From positions 1 through 21,948 of the forward strand of contig JBNLBN010000023.1 of the NCBI GenBank assembly GCA_050303335.1: 21,948 nt of DNA, in the 5' to 3' direction. The notes beneath the pieces were generated by a model. It made no database searches, was not told the origin of the DNA, and saw only the letters and a program-made list of their open reading frames with translations. The number at the start of each line of letters is the position of its first letter. Positions within the stretch are counted from its first letter, which is position 1. Position numbers and translations under genes: made by a program. Shown piece after piece: positions 13,655 through 21,250 of this stretch. This DNA comes from Bilamarchaeum sp050303335 (GTDB lineage: Archaea; Micrarchaeota; Micrarchaeia; Anstonellales; Bilamarchaeaceae).

Positions 13655-15094
13655 TCAGAAATAGTCCTCCATTTTTGTCTGGCCCACTTTCCTGCCAGGT
13701 TTTTTCTGCATGCCGGTAAGTATCCTCATCATCTTCTTTTCCTTGTTCTTTGATGCATGGTAGTAGAATTCGTCCCTCGTTCCGCGGGTCATAAGAACTA
13801 TGACTTCGCCCTCCTTCATCCTGGCCGCGCGGCCTCTCCTTTGTATGGCCCTTATCTCGCTTGGGACCGGTTCGTAGAATATCACAGTATCTACTGCAGG
13901 AATGTCAAGCCCCTCTTCCCCAATGCAACTTGCAACGAGTACGTCGAATTCCCCTTTCCGGAATTCCTCAATCGTCGCCTCCTGTATCTTCCTGGTCATC
14001 CCTTCCTTCTTGCCAACGAACCTCTTTGCAGGAATACCCTCGGCATTGAGGACGCTCTCGATCCTTGCTATCTGCGACCTGTACTGGACAAACACTATGA
14101 GTTTCTTCCCCTTAAGCTCCCTTATCTTCTTTAGGAGGATCGGCATCTTGGGATGGTCCTCGTCCTTCTGCGAAAGCATCTTTATCCTTGCGAAGTCCGG
14201 ATCCTTCAGCAGCATGTTTGCGGACTTGCTCTTTTTCTCCTTCAGTTTCTCTATATAGTCGCGAAGCGGATAGACCCCCTGGGTTTCGAGCAGTTCTGTC
14301 ATATGGAGGACATGCAGCAGAATGGAATACTGTATCATTGCAGGGAACTTGATGTTATGCTGCGTCTCAAGAATCCTCATGCGCAGCTGCATGAACTGTC
14401 CCTTGTTCTTCAGCGGAGGAGGAAATCCCATAGATGCAAGCATCCTCGCATGCTTTGCTGCCAGCCTGTCAAGATAGAATTTTATCTCCTTGAAATGGTC
14501 GCTCAGTGCGACCTGTATCCAAGTGGCAGTGCTCTTCTGTACGTATTTTTCGACATCCGGATCCTCATGGCTCCTTATCTCCACATTGTCAATATGAAGC
14601 GCTTTCATCACCTTTTTTATGCGGTCCATCCTGCCTCCAGGGGAGGCGGTAAGTCCGACAAAAAGGGCCTTTTTTACCTTGTCTGCAATGTGCGTGTATG
14701 CGTATTCTCCTATCGCCCTGTGGCACTCGTCAAAGATAACAAGGGAGAACTGAGGCTTCAATATCCCCCGCTCAATATCATTGTTTATCGTTTGCGGAGT
14801 GCTGACAATGACAGCTGCATCGTACATCTCCCTCCTTTTTCCAGGAGCAATTTCCCCTGTTACCAGCGCAACATCATCAATCCCGAGCACCTTCCGCACA
14901 GTCTCCTCGTGCTGCTTTGCAAGAGGCTTCGTGGGAGTAAGGAACAGGCACCTTCCCTCCTTCATCATATCCCTGATGATCATGAGCGCAATCAGTGTCT
15001 TTCCAAGTCCTGTCGGGAGTACTACTAGCGTATTTCCGTGTTCCTTGATCGAATTGTAGATCGCAAGCTGGTATGCTCTCGGTGTGAGTTCCAC
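13655..15094 (-). CDS. Hef/FANCM-like helicase without nuclease, PIP-box tail
   Basis: This 479-residue SF2 helicase begins with ELTPRAYQ and has Walker A LPTGLGKT, PTKPLAKQH, DECHRAIG (DExH box), the LTASPGG motif III, a helical insert typical of Hef, VFVQYRSQIARI, ASCIGEEGLDIP and the motif VI QRRGRAARM. Hef/FANCM enzymes remodel stalled replication forks. Euryarchaeal Hef often carries an XPF-type nuclease; this protein stops after the helicase. Its last eight residues, QTKMEDYF, fit the PCNA-binding consensus QxxhxxaF. I chose GTG at 15094, about 25 nt from the shared box; the longer upstream frame overlaps the divergent gene and shows no family homology. Confidence 0.87.
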   Translation of the reverse strand: MELTPRAYQLAIYNSIKEHGNTLVVLPTGLGKTLIALMIIRDMMKEGRCLFLTPTKPLAKQHEETVRKVLGIDDVALVTGEIAPGKRREMYDAAVIVSTPQTINNDIERGILKPQFSLVIFDECHRAIGEYAYTHIADKVKKALFVGLTASPGGRMDRIKKVMKALHIDNVEIRSHEDPDVEKYVQKSTATWIQVALSDHFKEIKFYLDRLAAKHARMLASMGFPPPLKNKGQFMQLRMRILETQHNIKFPAMIQYSILLHVLHMTELLETQGVYPLRDYIEKLKEKKSKSANMLLKDPDFARIKMLSQKDEDHPKMPILLKKIRELKGKKLIVFVQYRSQIARIESVLNAEGIPAKRFVGKKEGMTRKIQEATIEEFRKGEFDVLVASCIGEEGLDIPAVDTVIFYEPVPSEIRAIQRRGRAARMKEGEVIVLMTRGTRDEFYYHASKNKEKKMMRILTGMQKKPGRKVGQTKMEDYF

Positions 15095-15113
15095 ACCAGT
15101 AATTTGTGCGATA

Positions 15114-15124
15114 ATGATTAAATT
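15114..15124. promoter_or_regulatory. Shared bidirectional TATA-like box (Hef-like / amidohydrolase)
   Basis: ATGATTAAATT is centred between the GTG at 15094 (minus) and the ATG at 15145 (plus), with 50 bp between the start codons and about 25 nt to each. No Shine-Dalgarno sequence is seen on either side, so both mRNAs are probably leaderless. Confidence 0.55.
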
Positions 15125-15144
15125 ACTCTTTGCGAAATCGATCC

Positions 15145-16341
15145 ATGTTCGAAGTTTTCGGAGGATATGCAGTAACCCCCCGGGGAATGGAAAAGGATTA
15201 TTCGGTGATAGTGGAGGGGGACAGGATAATGGACTGCGGGCCCACAAGAAAAATGCGGACAAAGTACGGATTCATGGATTCCATCGGCTCCTCCGACCTC
15301 ACGATATCTCCCTCATTTATCGATGCGCATACGCACAGCTTCCAGTACCCTGCAAAAAACCTCAAGGCAAGCCTCCTCGAATGGCTGAAAAGGGTATGGA
15401 AAATCGAATCCGAAATCACTTCTGAACAGGCCCGCGCTTTTGCCGAGGCGTCATATCTGGAGATGATAAGGTCAGGCGTATCAACGTTCGTCGACTACAC
15501 GGCATCAAGGCATGCCGACCAGGCATTCCTTGCAGCAAGGAAGCTCGGCCTCCGGGCCTTCATAGGAAAGACGGTGATGGACAGGAATGCTCCGCACGCG
15601 GAATCGACGGACAGCTGCCTGAGGGAAACGGAATCCCTAATCAGGAAATTCCATCTCAAGGAGAACCGCCGGCTCAACTACTCCGTCACCCCAAGGTTCG
15701 GCATCACATGCACTGATGATCTTCTTCGCGGCTGCATAAGTCTGTCCCGAAAATACAGGACAATCCTCACAACGCATGCAAACGAATCCACAAATGAGAT
15801 GAAACAGGACAGGAAGAATTACGGGAAATCAGCGATAATGCATTACCGTGACATCGGCCTCCTTGGCAGGAACACGCTCCTTGTCCATTGCGTCCACACC
15901 ACCCAGGGCGAAATCAGGGCAATAAAGGAAAGCGGAAGCGCGGTTGTGCACTGCCCCGGATCAAACCTTGCCCTTGGTTCAGGGATAGCCGATACCCCCG
16001 GGATGGTCAGGGCAGGAATCCCAGTGGCGCTCGGTTCGGATGTCGGCGCCTACTGGAACTTCAACCTCTACGACCAGATGAAGCTTGCAAGACTGATCCA
16101 GAAAAAGCCTGTTGACAGCCTCGGGTTTGCCACAAACGCAAGTGCACTCGGCCTCATGTCAGGGAAATTGGCCAGGGGCCATCTGGCAGACATTGTGCTC
16201 CTGAAAAACTGCTATGATCCGGACTCAATAGTCTTCAATTCCGAGCCGGACACGCTGATATGCGACGGCAGAATAATAATGAAGAACGGAAAGGTAAAAG
16301 GAGAAAGAAAGATTGTCGAAAAATTACATGAGTTTCTCTAA
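15145..16341 (+). CDS. Guanine-deaminase-like amidohydrolase
   Basis: This 398-residue metal-dependent hydrolase of the amidohydrolase superfamily has DAHTH, TTHANES, HCVHTTQ and LGSDVGAYW, giving the metal and catalytic His/Asp set. The segment GKTVMDRNAP, then NYSVTPRFG, and later CPGSNLALGSGIAD closely follow guanine deaminases, which convert guanine to xanthine. Related MTA/SAH or atrazine-type deaminases remain possible. The ATG at 15145 is preferred over an in-frame TTG at 15130 from its distance to the shared box. The 3' end overlaps korB by 18 bp. Confidence 0.83.
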   Translation: MFEVFGGYAVTPRGMEKDYSVIVEGDRIMDCGPTRKMRTKYGFMDSIGSSDLTISPSFIDAHTHSFQYPAKNLKASLLEWLKRVWKIESEITSEQARAFAEASYLEMIRSGVSTFVDYTASRHADQAFLAARKLGLRAFIGKTVMDRNAPHAESTDSCLRETESLIRKFHLKENRRLNYSVTPRFGITCTDDLLRGCISLSRKYRTILTTHANESTNEMKQDRKNYGKSAIMHYRDIGLLGRNTLLVHCVHTTQGEIRAIKESGSAVVHCPGSNLALGSGIADTPGMVRAGIPVALGSDVGAYWNFNLYDQMKLARLIQKKPVDSLGFATNASALGLMSGKLARGHLADIVLLKNCYDPDSIVFNSEPDTLICDGRIIMKNGKVKGERKIVEKLHEFL

Positions 16342-17181
16342 GTGCTTGGAAATGTCGACATTACCGATTTCGTGTTCTACCAGTGCCTTCTCCTTCAAAT
16401 GAGGAATCTGGTCCTCATAGGTCGGCCTGTCTACCTTGTAGAACACGCCTATCGGGATCTTCTCGTAATCGGTCTTTGGCGCCTCGTTTGCAAGTTCCAG
16501 CGCCTTCTCGAAATCTGAGGTGTCATGCTCCATCTTGTAGCACCTTTTCGTGAAGAAGTCGTATGTGTTGAGCTTGTTGAAAGTGACGCATGGCTGGAGG
16601 ACGTCCACATGGGAGAATCCCTTGTGCTCTATCGCTTCCTTTATCACCTGCTTCATGTGCATCATGTCTCCTGCAAACACCCTTGCAACAAAAGTCGCAC
16701 CACCGATTATCGAGCTTGCAACCGGATTATACGGAGTTTCAATTACCCCATGCGGCGTCGTCTTGGTCTTCATGTTCATCTGCGTGGTGGGTGATGCCTG
16801 GCCTGTAGTCAAACCATATATCTGGTTGTCATGCACGATGTATGTGATGTCATAATTCCTTCTCATTATGTGGACAAAGTGCCCTGCGCCGATGCCGTAG
16901 CCGTCCCCGTCACCGCCCATGGCAATCACCTTGAGCTTGTGGTTTGCCAGTTTTATCCCTGATGCCACCGGAAGCGACCTTCCATGAAGGCCCTCGAAAC
17001 CATATGTCCTGATATAGTGCGGCACCTTGCCGCTGCATCCGATCCCGGAAGAGATAGCAACATTGTGCGGCTCAACTCCAAGGTCGTTGATCGCTGCCTT
17101 TACGGCCCCGACAATTGCAAAGTCCCCGCATCCAGGGCACCACTGGATCTTTTCTCCTACATTATAATCTACAATACTCAT
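16324..17181 (-). CDS. korB: 2-oxoacid:ferredoxin oxidoreductase, beta subunit
   Basis: The 285-residue product has CPGCGDF near the N-terminus, SSGIGCSGK, and the thiamine diphosphate/Mg site GGDGDGYGIG followed by DNQIYGLTTGQ with SPTT. This is the beta subunit of the two-subunit 2-oxoacid:ferredoxin oxidoreductases, which oxidise pyruvate, 2-oxoglutarate or branched 2-oxoacids to acyl-CoA with ferredoxin. The exact acid cannot be told. GGTGATT precedes the ATG at 17181. It follows korA after 9 nt. Confidence 0.92.
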   Translation of the reverse strand: MSIVDYNVGEKIQWCPGCGDFAIVGAVKAAINDLGVEPHNVAISSGIGCSGKVPHYIRTYGFEGLHGRSLPVASGIKLANHKLKVIAMGGDGDGYGIGAGHFVHIMRRNYDITYIVHDNQIYGLTTGQASPTTQMNMKTKTTPHGVIETPYNPVASSIIGGATFVARVFAGDMMHMKQVIKEAIEHKGFSHVDVLQPCVTFNKLNTYDFFTKRCYKMEHDTSDFEKALELANEAPKTDYEKIPIGVFYKVDRPTYEDQIPHLKEKALVEHEIGNVDISKHLEKLM

Positions 17182-17190
17182 ATCAATCAC

Positions 17191-18984
17191 CTATAACCCG
17201 TGCCTCTGCGGGTTGTAATACTCCTTGTCCTCCTTTTCCACTATAGTTATCCTCCCTTTCTTTCCCTTTGAAATTTCGACCATTTCCTCGACTATCTGTT
17301 CAGGGTAGATAGGCCTGCCATCATATTTCAGGAGGTGCGTATCGAATTCGATACCTGCTTCTTTCCTAAGAAGCCCTGCAAACTGTGCAGATGAATTGTT
17401 CTCGATATTAACAAGCTTCTTTGCAGAACCAAGGAGGCTTTTAACCTTTCCATGGTCCAGGGGGAATATGTGGTTGAAATGTATGAAGTTCACGCTGAGG
17501 CCCTTTTCCTTGAGAAGCGGGAGGGCATCAAGAACTGAAAGCTTCATTGATCCCCATCCGACAAGCGTAATTTCAGCATTCGGCTCCCCATATACTGCTG
17601 GCGGATCCATTTCAGGAAGCAGCGTATCAAGTTTCTTCATCCTCTTGTCCGCCTGCTTCACCCTCATAATGAAACTCTCGCTGCTGAATCCGGTCTCGTC
17701 ATGCTCATACGAAGTTGCAACATGCATCCCGTTAGGGGTTCCAGGAACCGTTCTCGGGGATACTCCGTCATCAGCGAGCTTGTAGCGCTCGAACCTCTTC
17801 ATCTTGTCCAGTTCAGGAACGCTATCCTGCAGTTTCCCCCTCTCGATCTTCACTTCAGGGAATCCGTCAGTGCAGAACACTGATTCTGAAAGGTGCTTGT
17901 CAGTCAAAACCACTACCGGAAGCTGGTATTTCTCGGCCAAGTTGTGCGCCTTTGCAGAAAGCGCAAATGCCTCGTTGATGTCACCCGGAGCAAGAACAAC
18001 CTTCGGGAAATCTCCTTGCGAGGCATTGAGAACGAAGTTCAGGTCTCCCTGCTCTGTCCATGTAGGCATGCCGGTACTTGGCCCTACCCTCTGCGCAACT
18101 GCAACTACTACCGGCGTTTCTGATATAGCTGCAAGGCCGAACGCCTCTGCCATGAGTGCGAATCCCCCGCCCGAAGTCCCTACCATCGACCTTGCCCCTG
18201 CAAATGATGCGCCGATGGTATAATTCAGGGCTGCGATCTCGTCCTCGGTCTGTTTGACTACAAGTTCAAAATCCCGCTCCACCTTTACAAGATAATGCAG
18301 TATCGAAGATGCCGGAGTCATGGGATATGCGGAATAGAATTTCATCCCGCCTTTGACCGCACCAAGTGCAATCGACTCGTTTCCGGTTATTGCGATGCAT
18401 CTGTCATCAGATATCGGATGCACCTTGTGCCGGGATTCGATCTTGTGCTCCTTGATATGGTCATATCCTGCCCTTGCAGTCTTTATGTTCATGTTTACTA
18501 TCTCATCCCCCTTCTTTCCGAAGAGGTCCTTGAGGATTCCTTCGAGCTTCTCGAACGGGTAGTCGATCAAGGCAAGAGCCGCACCAACTGCAGCAGTGTT
18601 TTTCATCTGTTCTGTTCCGCCCACTTCCTTTGTCAATTCCGATAGCGGAAGCGGATGCATCTTCACATCGTCCCTTATCTCCATCTTGCTGACATCGATA
18701 AGATGGTCGTATATTATGATTCCGCCCTCGCTCATGTCGCTCATGTGATAGAAAATGCCGTCCTTGTTCAAAGCAACGAGCACATCCTGATAGTGAAGAG
18801 GCGAATTGATCGGCTTATCAGAAACCCTTACCTGAACCGTGTTGTGCCCTCCTCTTATTAATGAGGGGTATTCAGGATATCCTACAACGCAATAGCCTCC
18901 GCGAGTGAAGCAGTTGATGATCATCCTTCCGGCAACCATCACTCCTGCCCCTGCCTGTCCTGCTATTTTACAAATAAATTCCAT
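17191..18984 (-). CDS. korA: 2-oxoacid:ferredoxin oxidoreductase, fused gamma-alpha subunit
   Basis: This protein of about 597 residues joins two domains. The gamma domain (about 1-180) begins EFICKIAGQAGAGVMVAG and includes PSLIRGGHNTVQVRVSD. The alpha domain starts after HPISDDRCIAITGNESIALGA and includes YPMTPASSILHYL, GTSGGGFALMAEAFG and QRVGPSTGMPTWTEQGDL. The gamma-alpha fusion is the standard form of the two-subunit enzymes. Three in-frame ATGs (18999, 18993, 18984) lie near the N-terminus; I use 18984 because it best fits a start about 30 nt from the TATA box. Confidence 0.92.
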   Translation of the reverse strand: MEFICKIAGQAGAGVMVAGRMIINCFTRGGYCVVGYPEYPSLIRGGHNTVQVRVSDKPINSPLHYQDVLVALNKDGIFYHMSDMSEGGIIIYDHLIDVSKMEIRDDVKMHPLPLSELTKEVGGTEQMKNTAAVGAALALIDYPFEKLEGILKDLFGKKGDEIVNMNIKTARAGYDHIKEHKIESRHKVHPISDDRCIAITGNESIALGAVKGGMKFYSAYPMTPASSILHYLVKVERDFELVVKQTEDEIAALNYTIGASFAGARSMVGTSGGGFALMAEAFGLAAISETPVVVAVAQRVGPSTGMPTWTEQGDLNFVLNASQGDFPKVVLAPGDINEAFALSAKAHNLAEKYQLPVVVLTDKHLSESVFCTDGFPEVKIERGKLQDSVPELDKMKRFERYKLADDGVSPRTVPGTPNGMHVATSYEHDETGFSSESFIMRVKQADKRMKKLDTLLPEMDPPAVYGEPNAEITLVGWGSMKLSVLDALPLLKEKGLSVNFIHFNHIFPLDHGKVKSLLGSAKKLVNIENNSSAQFAGLLRKEAGIEFDTHLLKYDGRPIYPEQIVEEMVEISKGKKGRITIVEKEDKEYYNPQRHGL

Positions 18985-19010
18985 AAAATCCATAGTCATT
19001 TTGGACTTTG

Positions 19011-19018
19011 TTTATAAA
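19011..19018 (-). promoter_or_regulatory. TATA box of the korAB operon
   Basis: TTTATAAA lies 22-31 nt before the candidate korA starts at 18993 and 18984. It is separate from the box of the divergent gene. Confidence 0.5.
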
Positions 19019-19059
19019 AAATTATCGAATGCCTCTACGTCAACAGCCATAAGTATATG

Positions 19060-19068
19060 TTTAAATAC
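19060..19068 (+). promoter_or_regulatory. TATA box of the unknown 367-residue protein
   Basis: TTTAAATAC is centred about 27 nt before the ATG at 19091, consistent with a leaderless or nearly leaderless mRNA. Confidence 0.55.
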
Positions 19069-19090
19069 GTTTCCACACTAATTATAACAT

Positions 19091-20194
19091 ATGGTTAGAA
19101 GAAATTCCGCTCCAATGGTAAATTTCAATGGAATAGTAACTAGGGATCCGAGCCATTCTGATTCAGGGTATATACTTGGTTTCGGCCAGAGGAAGAAGGG
19201 AGCCCAGATGGGCCATCTTAGACTGGCCGGAGAAAGGGCAGATCCGCTTTATGAACAGATCGCTTCTGCAAAGCAGGCCCTCGACTCGAACAGGCTGGAC
19301 AACAATGCTTATTCGCTCGATGATCCCAAGGTCGCAGATATGGGCAAATCATTAGCCCAAAAAAATAAGCAATACGCAGAATACCTTGAAATTGTGCTCG
19401 ACGTATTCAGACCATTTGTTACTCCTGAATTGGAAGCGCAGATGCCGAGGCTGTATTCAAGTACCGATTACAAGTTTCATTTTAATCCTGAAGTTGCAGC
19501 AGCAAACGAGGATCTTGCGAGCGCCGGAGTCATACTCTCGGATGACAGGTCTATTGTTCTTGGAAACATGGAAATGCAACTTTGTACCCACCTGATCGAA
19601 CCTTATATCCTTGCAGTCTCTGCATTGCGTTCAAACGGCTTTGATGCCTATCCGGCATCAGCAAACCTCTTTCATCCTGAACATGGAAAAATGACCAGTC
19701 CAGTAATTACGATTATCGACATGGAGACGGATTCTCCGCTCACAGTATTTTCTTTGATGAGGGATCTTCCGCCATTCTCAGAACTTGAGATCATGAGCGA
19801 CGTTGCTGTCGATGGCGTATTGCATGCAGCACTTGCAGAAAACAAGGCAAAAAAACTGGCTATCGATATCGTCGAAAGGAACAAATCCGGCGGGGTAATC
19901 CCCAGGCATGAGATAGAGGTAAGGATCGAAAGCATTGCAAAGCAGCTATTCTTCACTCATTCTGCATGGCCTGGAACAAAGTTCGTCTCAGATGCCCTGA
20001 CAACTCTTGTTCACAATACAATGGAAGCATTCATAGCAATACAGATTGGAGAAATGCAAGGCAAAGAGTTGCCAGTGGAATTTGCAGTACCGGGAGCAAT
20101 TGAGCAATATGTCCAGGGAAGGGCAATGCAGATGGCAGATTCTTATGGCCGCTTTGCGCAGGAAAAACTCAAGAATCTGATTGATAGGGGGTAA
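19091..20194 (+). CDS. Soluble protein of unknown function (367 aa)
   Basis: I recognise no family. The first 35 residues (NSAPMVNFNGIVTRD, then SGYILGFGQRKKG) look unstructured. A helical, charged middle (about 55-115) leads to a mixed region with VILSDDRSIVLGN, then SPVITIIDMETDSPLTVFSL and a long helical C-terminus ending EKLKNLIDRG. There is no signal peptide, transmembrane segment, cysteine cluster or nucleotide motif. The single-gene unit has its own TATA box and ends 4 nt from the 3' end of the convergent tRNA-Arg. Base composition resembles its neighbours, so it looks native. Confidence 0.75.
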   Translation: MVRRNSAPMVNFNGIVTRDPSHSDSGYILGFGQRKKGAQMGHLRLAGERADPLYEQIASAKQALDSNRLDNNAYSLDDPKVADMGKSLAQKNKQYAEYLEIVLDVFRPFVTPELEAQMPRLYSSTDYKFHFNPEVAAANEDLASAGVILSDDRSIVLGNMEMQLCTHLIEPYILAVSALRSNGFDAYPASANLFHPEHGKMTSPVITIIDMETDSPLTVFSLMRDLPPFSELEIMSDVAVDGVLHAALAENKAKKLAIDIVERNKSGGVIPRHEIEVRIESIAKQLFFTHSAWPGTKFVSDALTTLVHNTMEAFIAIQIGEMQGKELPVEFAVPGAIEQYVQGRAMQMADSYGRFAQEKLKNLIDRG

Positions 20195-20198
20195 TAAT

Positions 20199-20297
20199 CG
20201 GGCTCGACGGGATTCGAACCCGCAACCTAGTGGTATCTCCTGCGATTAGGAGAGGCATCCGAAGCCACTCGCCCTATCCAGATTAGGCCACGAGCCC
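20199..20297 (-). tRNA. tRNA-Arg (anticodon UCG), intron-containing
   Basis: On the minus strand the acceptor GGGCTCG (20297-20291) pairs with CGAGCCC (20206-20200), with G as discriminator at 20199. The D arm is GCCT...GGGC. The anticodon stem is AGTGG/CCACT, and the T arm is GCGGG TTCGAAT CCCGT. Between the anticodon stems lie 31 nt. Removing 24 leaves the seven-base loop CTTCGGA with anticodon TCG (20262-20260). No CCA is encoded. Confidence 0.92.
20235..20258 (-). other. 24-nt tRNA-Arg intron with bulge-helix-bulge
   Basis: The intron sits at the canonical 37/38 position. The precursor folds as outer helix AGTGG/CCACT, a central 4-bp helix CTTC/GGAG, a three-base bulge GGA on the 5' side, a three-base bulge ATA on the 3' side, and an inner TGC/GCA helix with an 11-nt loop. 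Cutting after the second base of each bulge releases 24 nt. This is the strict substrate form for archaeal splicing endonuclease. Confidence 0.88.
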
Positions 20298-20304
20298 TGA
20301 ATGA

Positions 20305-21237
20305 TCATTCTAAACAGTAGTCTATATAAGCACTATAGCAGCCGCGAAGGTCCACGGTAACAACATTCTCGCTCCCGTATTTTTCCTTCAGGTTCAGTGC
20401 AAGGGATCGGTTCTTCTCTACGTACTCATCTCCCTGCCAGTTGAATATCTTCGGCGCAGTGGTTGCGTGCACGAATCCGATGAATACCGCCGCGCTTTTC
20501 CCATCGTCAACAGCTTGCGATATCCTTTCCTGGATATGCTCTTCCCGCTCAGGAGAAGAAACCATCTCCCCTGATGCTATTCCAGGCGCGTCAAATAGGA
20601 ATATCTCTTTTTCTATGCCCTTTACCATTTGGGTAAACTGTGTCATCACCAGCCTCCGGCCTTTCATCGGACCTCCTTCAAAGACCGCTTTTGTGAAATC
20701 CACTGCATTTTCAACATTCGGTGATGCCAGGTATCTTTCCATCTCGTCCTGGGCCTCAGAATTAAATTCCAGTCCAACTCTTGCAACATCAAGCTTGTTT
20801 ACTATGCCCAAAAAACGCTCGTTGTCTTTAGTCGAGGAATGGTCATCAGAAAAAATTACCAGTTTCTTACCCCTCACCTTTTTGATCAGCTCATCCTCAG
20901 AAACCTTTGGAAAGGGCAACGGGTTGTGCTCTTTCGAATCGATTACAGACACCCTGCCGTCATTCTTGATGAATACCGTTCCGTCATAAGATGGAAGTTT
21001 CTCAAAGGTGAAAAATGCCCTGAAGGAGCTGGTCCTTTCCCCTTTCTCATAGCATTCCATTATCGTGAATTCCTTTGTGGTTCCCAGGGATGTTGCCTTG
21101 TCCCCAGTAGTTTTCAGGTAAAATCCTGGTTCGCATTTTTGGGGTTTGTTGGTCATAATTCCGGCAACCAATACCCCGGCGGAAACAAAAGCGATAGCTC
21201 CCCCTGTAAGATAAGGTCCGACTCTGGCTACTTTCAT
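20305..21237 (-). CDS. Membrane-anchored ChaN/TIKI-superfamily-like protein
   Basis: This 310-residue protein has an N-terminal transmembrane segment (about 10-29, GGAIAFVSAGVLVAGIM) and a large domain, probably outside the cell. LVIFSDDHSS (127-135), RVGLEF (E157) and a late FIGFVHA (H257) are arranged like the dispersed His/Glu motifs of the ChaN/TIKI/erythromycin-esterase superfamily. That assignment is tentative. Four cysteines (C35, C62, and two in the C-terminal RGCYSAYIDYCLE) could form disulphides outside the cell. The Met at 21237 starts the TM segment; longer upstream sequence overlaps the methyltransferase gene and is not used. Confidence 0.68.
   Translation of the reverse strand: MKVARVGPYLTGGAIAFVSAGVLVAGIMTNKPQKCEPGFYLKTTGDKATSLGTTKEFTIMECYEKGERTSSFRAFFTFEKLPSYDGTVFIKNDGRVSVIDSKEHNPLPFPKVSEDELIKKVRGKKLVIFSDDHSSTKDNERFLGIVNKLDVARVGLEFNSEAQDEMERYLASPNVENAVDFTKAVFEGGPMKGRRLVMTQFTQMVKGIEKEIFLFDAPGIASGEMVSSPEREEHIQERISQAVDDGKSAAVFIGFVHATTAPKIFNWQGDEYVEKNRSLALNLKEKYGSENVVTVDLRGCYSAYIDYCLE
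20321..20330 (-). promoter_or_regulatory. tRNA-Arg TATA box inside the upstream coding sequence
   Basis: On the minus strand the element reads CTTATATAGA, about 28 nt before the tRNA 5' end. It lies within the last codons of the ChaN/TIKI-like gene. Confidence 0.55.
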
Positions 21238-21250
21238 AATTGTATTTTTA

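Noticed and set aside
14153..15028. 291-residue plus-strand open frame
   Set aside because: It lies wholly antisense to the well-supported Hef-like helicase; its composition is that of a reversed coding strand.
15095..15262. N-terminal extension of the Hef-like helicase to 15262
   Set aside because: It would overlap the start of the divergent amidohydrolase and is Pro/Leu-rich without similarity to the family; homology begins at ELTPRAYQ.
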